From: an uncultured Fusicatenibacter sp.
GTDB taxonomy: Bacteria; Bacillota; Clostridia; Lachnospirales; Lachnospiraceae
NCBI GenBank assembly: GCA_902493585.1
Contig: CABUPZ010000056.1
Location: 1 to 16,621, forward strand
Reading direction: 5' to 3'
DNA length: 16,621 nt
The notes beneath the pieces are model-generated. The model ran no database searches and had not been told where the DNA came from. It saw only the letters and a program-made list of their open reading frames with translations. Positions 1-5,986 of the stretch are shown here, one piece after another. Made by a program: the position numbers and the translations under genes. The number at the start of each line of letters is the position of its first letter. The stretch's first letter is position 1.

Positions 1-32
1 CCGCCGCCGGAGCTGACGCGCCCCGGCGGCGG
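1..32. repeat. GC-rich perfect inverted repeat at the window edge
   Basis: Positions 1-10 (CCGCCGCCGG) and 23-32 (CCGGCGGCGG) are perfect 10-bp complementary arms around a 12-nt loop. It lies about 35 bp beyond the cbiK stop on the minus strand, so it may be the stem of the cbiK terminator, with the U-tract outside the window. That role is inference. The base composition is much more GC-rich than anything else here. Confidence 0.5.
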
Positions 33-67
33 CCTGGTTGTGGAAGTGGGTAGGTGAGGATGGTCGG

Positions 68-859
68 TTATTGAAGTGTTTGAGCGGCTTCTTTTGTGTG
101 GCGGATGAAGATGTTGCGGATACCGGGATATTCGCCGAGGCCTTTCATGTGACATTCGACGGTGAAGCCTTCGGCTTCAAACCGGGATTTCCAGGAGTCG
201 GGGTCTTCGCTGGACATGTCATTGCTGGCGTGATCTCCGGCTACGATCATAAATGGCGCCAGATGGACTTTTTTCGGCTGGTACGCGTGTATCTGACGGA
301 GCAAGGACTCCAGCGACGGATAAGCTTCCACCGTTCCTATGTAGACATTTTTGTAGCCCAGATCCTTGAAGGTGTAGTCCAGGGCCGCATAGACGGTATT
401 GGCGTAATGGGTGGTTCCATGGCCCATGAATACGAGAACTTCGTCCTGGGAGAGCTGCCATTCTTTCATAACGGCGCGGATGGTTTCTTCGTTGTCCTCG
501 GTGCTGGTGAGCAGCGGGGTGCCGAAGGAGACAGAATGCAGCGAGGAGGCATATGCCATCACATCTTCTTTCATCTGGTCGTTTTCGATTCCGTTGATCA
601 CATGGGTCGGCTGGACGATCAGGTCGGTGACGCCGTCGGCGATCATCCGTTCCATGGCTTCTTTTACGTTGTCAATATGGATGCCGTCCCGTTTCTGAAG
701 CTTTTTCAGGATCATTCCGCTGGTCCAAGCACGGTAGAGATGTGCTTCCGGAAATGCTTCTGCCAGGGCGTTTTCAATCTGGTCGATGGTTTTTTCACGG
801 GTATCATGAAAGCTTGTTCCAAAGCTGACTGCGAGAAGTGCGGTCTTTTGTGTTTCCAT
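68..859 (-). CDS. cbiK: Sirohydrochlorin cobaltochelatase, CbiK type (anaerobic cobalamin pathway)
   Basis: Inserts Co2+ into sirohydrochlorin, or its precorrin-2 precursor, early in the oxygen-independent cobalamin pathway; a class II, ATP-independent cytoplasmic chelatase. The 263-residue product has the expected family length and starts with the typical LLAVSFGTSF strand. The two metal-binding/catalytic histidines of CbiK are recognisable as H147 in MGHGT and H210 in AGDHAS, and E92 in NGIEND fits the third active-site residue. No signal peptide is present, in contrast to periplasmic CbiK forms. The start at 859 is supported by AAAAGGAGA about 10 nt upstream. It has its own promoter (1045-1017) and a folded leader. 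A nickel- or iron-inserting relative cannot be excluded from sequence alone. Any cobalamin genes downstream lie outside the window. Confidence 0.93.
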   Translation of the reverse strand: METQKTALLAVSFGTSFHDTREKTIDQIENALAEAFPEAHLYRAWTSGMILKKLQKRDGIHIDNVKEAMERMIADGVTDLIVQPTHVINGIENDQMKEDVMAYASSLHSVSFGTPLLTSTEDNEETIRAVMKEWQLSQDEVLVFMGHGTTHYANTVYAALDYTFKDLGYKNVYIGTVEAYPSLESLLRQIHAYQPKKVHLAPFMIVAGDHASNDMSSEDPDSWKSRFEAEGFTVECHMKGLGEYPGIRNIFIRHTKEAAQTLQ

Positions 860-1010
860 ATGAAGGGTCTCCTTTTGAAAATAGTTATGCGGCTTTCCGG
901 GACGGAAAGCATTGCAGCAAAAACAGGCCCACTGAAAGAGTGGCCCCTCCGCTTGAAAAGGCTGTCCGGGATTTCCTCCGCTGATCTTCCGGGCAGCTGC
1001 CTATTTTATT
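860..1010 (-). promoter_or_regulatory. Structured 5' leader of cbiK with terminator-like hairpin (candidate attenuator or riboswitch)
   Basis: From the inferred transcription start near 1010 the leader runs about 150 nt. Seen on the minus strand: a stem joining 997-989 to 969-961 (9 positions, one mismatch); a GC-rich hairpin 945-926 with one bulge, followed directly by five U (923-919), which has the form of an intrinsic terminator; and a perfect 8-bp hairpin with a 3-nt loop at 910-892, just before the Shine-Dalgarno sequence. This order (upstream fold, U-tailed hairpin, gene) suggests premature-termination control. I could not match it to a known riboswitch: the cobalamin-riboswitch core and B12 box are not recognisable. 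Confidence 0.5.
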
Positions 1011-1016
1011 GGGATA

Positions 1017-1045
1017 ATAGTATCATTTCAGCGAAAAGTTGTCAA
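1017..1045 (-). promoter_or_regulatory. Sigma-A promoter of cbiK
   Basis: On the minus strand a perfect -35 TTGACA (1045-1040) is followed after 17 bp by TACTAT (1022-1017). The expected start is near 1010. Confidence 0.8.
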
Positions 1046-1091
1046 TGCGGAAGAACGGTAAGCGTCGGCCAGCAGAACGGTTACAAAGAAC

Positions 1092-1120
1092 GTGACACGG
1101 CAGGATGGATGCGGTATAAT
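1092..1120 (+). promoter_or_regulatory. Sigma-A promoter of the MATE gene
   Basis: GTGACA (1092-1097), a 17-bp spacer and a perfect TATAAT (1115-1120) put the start near 1127, only about 28 nt before the MATE ATG. The upstream GTG at 1092 that would extend the reading frame lies inside this promoter and is therefore not a start. It is arranged back to back with the cbiK promoter. Confidence 0.8.
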
Positions 1121-1154
1121 AAAAATATCGTCAAAAGAGAAAGAGGGAAAAGAA

Positions 1155-2504
1155 ATGAAGAAGATTTCCAGGGAATCGCAGGGGCAGTATGAGAGAATGA
1201 CCACGGCTCCTGTTTCGGAACTGATCCTGTCGCTGGCTGTGCCCAGTATGGTTACGACGCTGATCAACAGCGTTTATAACCTGGCAGATACGTTTTTTGT
1301 GGGACAGATCGGTACCAGTGCAACGGCCGCCGTGGGCGTTGTATTTTCGATTCCGATGATTTTGAATGCTCTTGGCTTCTGGGTGGGAACCGGCGGATCC
1401 AATCTGGTTTCCAGAATGCTCGGCGCAAAGCAGCAGAAAGAGGCGGATATCACCATGAGCACGGCCTTTTTCCTGAGCTTTTTCTTTGGATTGCTTGTCG
1501 CAGTGATCGGATTTTCCGCCGGAGAGCCTCTGATGCGTCTGCTTGGCGCGACGGAAACGAATCTTCCTTATGCAATGAGTTATGGAAGATTTATTTATGT
1601 TGGAGCTCCGTTTTCCGCCAGCAGCCTTGCGCTCAGCCAGTGTCTCCGTGCGGAAGGCAAAAGCCGCCAGAGTATGAACGGCCAGGTCACAGGCGGTGTC
1701 CTGAATATGCTCCTGGATCCCTTGTTTATTTTTGTGTTCCACTGGGGAATTTCCGGAGCGGCACTGGCCACTGCCATCAGCCAGATCATCGCCTGGGGCA
1801 TACTGCTCAGCTATTATCTGAGAGGAAAGACGCAGGTGAAGATTTCCTGGCGCTATCTGGCAAAGTCAAAGAGCCAGTATCAGCTGCTGTTTACCACGGG
1901 ATTTCCAAGCCTCTGCCGCCATGGCTGCAATATGCTCGCCAATATCGTGCTGAACTGGGTATCCGGCGGCTGGGGAGACGCAGCCATTGCGGCAATGAGC
2001 GTTGCCGGGCGTCTGCTCTATCTTTCCAACGCGGTTTCTCTTGGTCTGATCGAGGGATGTCAGCCGGTCATTGGCTATGCGCACGGAATGAAGAATCATA
2101 AGCGGGTAAAGGAAGCTTTCTGGTATACGGCAAAGACGGGTATGCTCAGTATGTGTGCCTTTGCGGTTGTGGGAATTGTGTTTGCACCTTTTTTGATCGG
2201 ACTGTTCCGGGACGATGCGGAAGTCATCCGGATCGGAGCAACGGCGCTTCGGCTGATCTGTGTGGCATTGCCCTTTGCAACCTTTATGTCCTGTGTGAGC
2301 ACGTTGTTTCAGGTTGTGGGAAGAACATTGGCAAGCAGTCTTCTGGTTTTCGGCCGTCAGATCGTATTTTATATTCCGGCAATGCTGATCCTGCCGCGCC
2401 TGATCGGTCTTCTGGGTGTCCAGTCTGCCGGACCGCTGGCAGATCTGTTGATCTTTGCAGTTGCTCTTCCCATGGTTCTGCGTTTTTTCAAGAAATATAC
2501 TTGA
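1155..2504 (+). CDS. MATE family multidrug/toxin efflux transporter
   Basis: An inner-membrane cation-coupled antiporter of the MATE family, 449 residues, which is normal length for 12 membrane helices. The first helix region carries the family pattern ILSLAVPSMVTTLINSVYNLADTFFVG, spread over residues about 24-50, followed by GFWVGTGGSNLVSRMLGA. The second half begins with the equivalent segment near LLFTTGFPSLCRHGCNM. Substrate and coupling ion (Na+ or H+) cannot be read from sequence. The ATG at 1155 is chosen because it is the first ATG after the promoter and follows AGAGGGA. The stop at 2504 overlaps the -35 of the next promoter, and no terminator lies between this gene and the flavodoxin gene, so some read-through is likely. 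Confidence 0.9.
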   Translation: MKKISRESQGQYERMTTAPVSELILSLAVPSMVTTLINSVYNLADTFFVGQIGTSATAAVGVVFSIPMILNALGFWVGTGGSNLVSRMLGAKQQKEADITMSTAFFLSFFFGLLVAVIGFSAGEPLMRLLGATETNLPYAMSYGRFIYVGAPFSASSLALSQCLRAEGKSRQSMNGQVTGGVLNMLLDPLFIFVFHWGISGAALATAISQIIAWGILLSYYLRGKTQVKISWRYLAKSKSQYQLLFTTGFPSLCRHGCNMLANIVLNWVSGGWGDAAIAAMSVAGRLLYLSNAVSLGLIEGCQPVIGYAHGMKNHKRVKEAFWYTAKTGMLSMCAFAVVGIVFAPFLIGLFRDDAEVIRIGATALRLICVALPFATFMSCVSTLFQVVGRTLASSLLVFGRQIVFYIPAMLILPRLIGLLGVQSAGPLADLLIFAVALPMVLRFFKKYT

Positions 2505-2531
2505 CTTGGAGTGAACTTCATGTTGTATCAT
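2501..2531 (+). promoter_or_regulatory. MerR-type promoter (19-bp spacer) of the flavodoxin-AKR-larBC operon
   Basis: TTGACT (2501-2506) and TATCAT (2526-2531) are separated by 19 bp, the over-long spacer typical of promoters activated by MerR-family regulators. The spacer and -35 contain the imperfect dyad CTTGGAGT-GA-ACTTCATG (2505-2522), close to the CTTGGAGT..ACTCCAAG type of operator of AdhR/NmlR-like regulators. The cognate regulator is not identified; the MerR protein in this window has a different operator upstream of its own divergent target. Confidence 0.6.
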
Positions 2532-2571
2532 AAAGCCAAATAAGAAAAAAGCAGAATGGAGGGTATTACAT

Positions 2572-3060
2572 ATGGGAAAGAAACGACTGGTAGCATACTT
2601 TTCGGCAAGCGGAGTGACACGCCGGCTGGCGGAAAAGCTGGCCAAGGCGGCAGAAGCGGATTTACACGAAATCTGTCCGGAACAGCCTTACACAGACGCG
2701 GATCTGGACTGGATGGATAAAAAGAGCCGCAGCACAAAGGAAATGAAAGAGGAATCTTCCCGTCCTGCGATCCGCGGAAAAGTGGATAATATGGATCAGT
2801 ATCAGACGGTTTTTCTTGGTTTCCCGGTATGGTGGTATGAAGCCCCCAAGATTATCTGGACATTTCTGGAAGCGTATGATTTTTCCGGAAAACAGATCGT
2901 CTTGTTCTGTACCTCCGGCGGAAGCGGCCTTGGGGACACAGAAAAGCGGCTGAAACCACTGTGTGATTCAACGGTGCAGTGGCTTCCCGGAAAACGCTGG
3001 AGTGCGGGTGTTTCTGAAAAAGAACTGAAGGAATGGGTGAATAGTCTCGAACTTGGCTGA
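2572..3060 (+). CDS. Flavodoxin-like FMN protein
   Basis: A 162-residue single-domain flavodoxin fold. The N-terminal phosphate-binding loop is YFSASGVTRRLAEKL (residues about 9-23). The loop GFPVWWYEAPK (about 83-93) is the aromatic FMN-covering segment of the long-chain flavodoxin/NAD(P)H oxidoreductase group. CTSGGSGLG (about 113-121) is the third FMN-contact loop. It is likely a cytoplasmic electron carrier or small flavoreductase. The start is set by GGAGGG 8 nt before the ATG at 2572. It is the first gene behind the MerR-type promoter; the aldo/keto reductase follows after 61 bp without a terminator, so the two may be redox partners (inference). Confidence 0.88.
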   Translation: MGKKRLVAYFSASGVTRRLAEKLAKAAEADLHEICPEQPYTDADLDWMDKKSRSTKEMKEESSRPAIRGKVDNMDQYQTVFLGFPVWWYEAPKIIWTFLEAYDFSGKQIVLFCTSGGSGLGDTEKRLKPLCDSTVQWLPGKRWSAGVSEKELKEWVNSLELG

Positions 3061-3121
3061 AAATCCATTCAGCAGCCTGCAGACACATTAAAAAAGATTT
3101 AAAAATGGGAGGATTAGAAAC

Positions 3122-4249
3122 ATGAGTATTGATATCAGCAAAATGCCGAAACTGGGATTTGGAATGATGCGGCTTCCGCAGAATGAGAACAAGGAGATTG
3201 ATCTTCCGCAGGTCTGCCGGATGGTCGATACTTATATGAAAGCAGGATTCAATTATTTTGATACCGCCTATATGTATTGTGACGGACGTTCCGAGCGTGT
3301 GGTAAAAGAGGCAATCGTAAAGCGATATCCGAGAGAATCCTTCTGGCTGACGACGAAGCTGCCTCAGTGGATGATGAACGGGATCGAGGACCGCGACAGG
3401 ATCTTCAACGATCAGCTGGAGCGCACCGGCGCAGGCTACTTTGATCTGTATCTGCTGCACAGCGTAGAGGACGGTGCCAACTATGAAGGCTATGTGAAAT
3501 ATGACTGCTTTCAGTGGGCGATGAAGAAAAAAGAGGAAGGAAAGATCCGTCATTTTGGATTTTCTTTCCATGGAACACCGGAACTGCTGGATCAGATCCT
3601 GACCGAGCATCCGGAAGTGGAGATCGTACAGATCCAGCTGAACTATATCGACTGGAACAATCCGCTGATCCAGTCCGGAAAGCTGTATGAAGTGCTCCGC
3701 CGCCATAATGTTCCGATGCTGATCATGGAGCCGGTCAAGGGAGGAACTCTGGCACAGGCGGCGCCGGAAATTGAAAAACTGATGAAGGATGTCCGTCCGG
3801 AATCTTCCATGGCTTCCTGGGCGCTGCGCTTTGCCGCGTCTCTGGATGGAGTGGCTACGGTTCTGAGCGGTATGTCCGATGAAGCGCAGATGGAGGATAA
3901 TCTGAATACCTTCCGTAATTTTGAACCGCTGACAGACAAGGAACAGGAAGTCATCCGGGAGGTTGTCCGCGCCATGGAAAAAATGCCGACGATCCCATGT
4001 ACGTCCTGCCGTTACTGTGTGGACGGATGTCCCCAGAGCATTCAGATCCCGGATGTGTTCCGCGCGCTGAATACGCTGAGAAGCTTTGGAGAGACCGATC
4101 GTGCCCATAATTATTATGAAAAACTGGTGAAAAGCAGCGGACGGGCAGCAGACTGTATCGCCTGTGGTCAGTGCGAGAGTGTCTGTCCGCAGCATCTGCC
4201 AATCATCCAGTTGATGGAAGAGGCATCCAAAGAATTGGATCCACAGTAA
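3122..4249 (+). CDS. Aldo/keto reductase with C-terminal double 4Fe-4S ferredoxin domain
   Basis: 375 residues. Residues 1-270 form an aldo/keto reductase barrel with the catalytic tetrad visible as D47 and Y52 in FDTAYMYCD, K79 in TTKLP and H113 in LLHSVED. Residues 290-360 carry two ferredoxin motifs, CTSCRYCVDGCP (C293, C296, C299, C303) and CIACGQCESVCP (C345, C348, C351, C355), so it can probably bind two 4Fe-4S clusters. This is the predicted-oxidoreductase group COG1453. The clusters imply exchange of electrons with a ferredoxin or flavodoxin rather than only NADPH, which fits the flavodoxin gene just upstream. GGAGG precedes the ATG. The substrate is unknown. larB follows 40 bp downstream with no terminator between. 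Confidence 0.92.
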   Translation: MSIDISKMPKLGFGMMRLPQNENKEIDLPQVCRMVDTYMKAGFNYFDTAYMYCDGRSERVVKEAIVKRYPRESFWLTTKLPQWMMNGIEDRDRIFNDQLERTGAGYFDLYLLHSVEDGANYEGYVKYDCFQWAMKKKEEGKIRHFGFSFHGTPELLDQILTEHPEVEIVQIQLNYIDWNNPLIQSGKLYEVLRRHNVPMLIMEPVKGGTLAQAAPEIEKLMKDVRPESSMASWALRFAASLDGVATVLSGMSDEAQMEDNLNTFRNFEPLTDKEQEVIREVVRAMEKMPTIPCTSCRYCVDGCPQSIQIPDVFRALNTLRSFGETDRAHNYYEKLVKSSGRAADCIACGQCESVCPQHLPIIQLMEEASKELDPQ

Positions 4250-4289
4250 GGCAAAAAAATGAAAGATAGATTCGGAGTTGACAAACAGG

Positions 4290-5051
4290 ATGGACAAAAA
4301 AGAACTGAAACAACTGCTGGAGCAGGTGGCTGACGGGACCACAAAACCGGAGGAAGCGATGCTCCAGATCAAGACGGAACCATATAAGGAAATGGGATTT
4401 GCCAAGCTGGATACCCACCGCGGCATCCGTCAGGGAGCGGCAGAAGTCATCTATGGCGCAGGCAAAACGCCGGAGCAGATCTGCAGGATCGCAGCGGAAA
4501 TGGTAAGGGAAAGGGAAAAGACGGTGCTGATCACCCGGATGTCCCAGGAAGCAGCGGATTATGTGGCAAAAGAACTGGATCTGCATTATGACAGTTTTTC
4601 TAAGATTGGCAGAGTCGGAGAGGTGCCGGAACCGGATGGAATCGGAAAGATCGTCGTTGCCACCGGAGGAACCAGTGATATGCCTGTAGCGGAGGAAGCG
4701 GCGCAGACAGCGGAAATCTATGGAAACGAGGTGGTTCGTCTGTATGATGTGGGCGTGGCAGGGATGCACCGCCTGATGAGCCATGTGGATGATATTATGA
4801 GTGCCCGGGTGGTCGTCGCAATCGCCGGAATGGAGGGCGCGCTGGCAAGTGTGATCGGCGGAATGGCAGACTGCCCGGTGATCGCGGTGCCGACCAGCAT
4901 CGGCTATGGTGCGAATTTTGGCGGGCTTTCCGCTTTGCTTTCCATGCTCAATTCCTGTGCCAGCGGTGTCAGCGTTGTCAATATCGACAATGGTTTCGGA
5001 GCCGGATATCTGGCAAGCATGATCAATCATATGGAGGGAAGCAGAACATGA
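4290..5051 (+). CDS. larB: LarB, nickel-pincer nucleotide biosynthesis carboxylase/hydrolase
   Basis: LarB carboxylates nicotinic acid adenine dinucleotide at C5 and releases AMP, the first step to the nickel-pincer nucleotide (NPN) cofactor of lactate racemase and related 2-hydroxyacid racemases/epimerases. The 253-residue product shows the typical N-terminal helical part (KLDTHRGIRQGAAEVIYG, about 39-56) and a PurE-like C-terminal domain (VVATGGTSDMPVAEEAA; AGMEGALASVIGG; VPTSIGYGANFGG). C223 in LNSCASG corresponds by context to the cysteine that forms a covalent adduct with the pyridinium ring in characterised LarB. I prefer the ATG at 4290; an in-frame TTG at 4278 has worse ribosome-binding-site spacing. 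The stop overlaps the larC start (ATGA), implying translational coupling. Confidence 0.93.
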   Translation: MDKKELKQLLEQVADGTTKPEEAMLQIKTEPYKEMGFAKLDTHRGIRQGAAEVIYGAGKTPEQICRIAAEMVREREKTVLITRMSQEAADYVAKELDLHYDSFSKIGRVGEVPEPDGIGKIVVATGGTSDMPVAEEAAQTAEIYGNEVVRLYDVGVAGMHRLMSHVDDIMSARVVVAIAGMEGALASVIGGMADCPVIAVPTSIGYGANFGGLSALLSMLNSCASGVSVVNIDNGFGAGYLASMINHMEGSRT

Positions 5052-5854
5052 AACTCTTATATCTTGAATGCAATATGGGCGCTGCCGGAGACATGCTGAT
5101 GGGTGCTCTGGCGGATCTGCTTCCAGATCGTGAGGGATTTGCTGACCGAATGAATGCACTGGGGCTTCCCGGCGTTCATATGGAACTGCGGAACGCAGTG
5201 AAATGCGGGATTGTCGGAACCCATGCGGAGGTAACGGTCAGCGGAACGGAGGAGGAAAGCCTGGAAGTCCCGATGCAGGGACATGCACACAGCCATGACC
5301 ATGGAAACATGCAGGTGCATGAGCATCCGCATACTCATACGCATGTACACCGTGGAATGGCAGAGATTGAAGCAATGATCGAACGGCTGGAGGTTTCGGA
5401 AAAGGTAAAGGAAGATGTGAAAAACATTTACCGCATCATTGCTGAGGCTGAGGCAAGCGTACACGGAACGTCCGTGTCGGACATTCATTTTCATGAAGTC
5501 GGAACGGCGGATGCTCTGGCGGACATTACAGGATGTGCGTTGCTGATGGAAGAGCTGGGCGTGGAAAGGGTAGTGACCTCTCCAATCAATGTCGGATATG
5601 GTCAGGTGCGCTGTGCCCATGGAATCCTGCCGGTGCCTGCGCCTGCGGCTGCAAGGATCCTCGAGGGCGTTCCTTGTTATGCTGGCAATGTGGAAGGGGA
5701 ACTGTGTACCCCCACAGGAGCCGCTGTCTTGAAATATTATACGGATGAATTCCGCCGGCTTCCACAGATGGTCATCCGGAAAACCGGATACGGAATGGGA
5801 AAAAAAGATTTCCCGGCTGCCAACTGTGTGCGCGCGGTTCTGGGAGAGCAGTAG
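5048..5854 (+). CDS. larC1: LarC1: N-terminal domain of the nickel insertion protein LarC, without LarC2
   Basis: LarC is the nickel insertase (CTP-dependent cyclometallase) that completes the NPN cofactor. The 268-residue product has the LarC N-terminal hallmarks: LECNMGAAGDMLMGAL (5-20), a nickel-binding-like stretch with ten histidines in 23 residues (79-101), DIHFHEVGTADALADI (145-160), LPVPAPAAARILEG (194-207) and GELCTPTGAAVL (217-228). It stops after GYGMGKKDFPAANCVRAVLGEQ, spread over residues 247-268, the usual end of LarC1. Full LarC has a further CTP-binding LarC2 domain, in some species made by ribosomal frameshifting. Here neither alternative frame downstream encodes LarC2, and a terminator begins 16 bp after the stop. 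It overlaps larB by 4 bp. Confidence 0.88.
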   Translation: MKLLYLECNMGAAGDMLMGALADLLPDREGFADRMNALGLPGVHMELRNAVKCGIVGTHAEVTVSGTEEESLEVPMQGHAHSHDHGNMQVHEHPHTHTHVHRGMAEIEAMIERLEVSEKVKEDVKNIYRIIAEAEASVHGTSVSDIHFHEVGTADALADITGCALLMEELGVERVVTSPINVGYGQVRCAHGILPVPAPAAARILEGVPCYAGNVEGELCTPTGAAVLKYYTDEFRRLPQMVIRKTGYGMGKKDFPAANCVRAVLGEQ

Positions 5855-5870
5855 GAAAAGATAATGAAAA

Positions 5871-5925
5871 ACGGCTGTCATATCTGGAGATGGATTTTAT
5901 CTTCAGACATGACAGCCGTCTTTTT
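5871..5925. terminator. Long bidirectional intrinsic terminator between larC1 and the ABC exporter
   Basis: Arms ACGGCTGTCAT (5871-5881) and ATGACAGCCGT (5909-5919) pair perfectly. An inner 9-bp stem (5883-5891 with 5899-5907, one G-U pair) makes a very long hairpin. The plus strand continues with CTTTTT and the minus strand with TTTTTC, so it can stop both the larBC operon and the convergent ABC transporter transcript. Confidence 0.9.
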
Positions 5926-5986
5926 GACTTAATTTATAAATTTTCCGACCGCAGCCAGAATGAAAACTCTTGGTCGAACTGTTACT

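Noticed and set aside
860..1010. Cobalamin riboswitch before cbiK
   Set aside because: A few short islands (GGAAATCC, ACAGCC, GCCACT) recall the core, but order and spacing differ and the B12 box is missing, so I left it as an unclassified leader.
38..1192. A 384-codon open frame on the plus strand covering cbiK
   Set aside because: It is antisense to a clear cbiK gene with catalytic motifs, promoter and ribosome binding site, and its own translation shows no family features.
4278..4289. TTG start extending LarB by four residues
   Set aside because: GGAG directly abuts the TTG, leaving no spacing; the ATG at 4290 is more plausible, although its spacing of 12 nt is long.
2852..4426. A 524-codon minus-strand open frame opposite the aldo/keto reductase
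   Set aside because: Antisense shadow of a well-supported gene; composition rich in H, R and C without recognisable domains.
5798..5854. Programmed frameshift in larC at the A7 run
   Set aside because: The alternative frames do not encode a LarC2 domain, so there is nothing to shift into.
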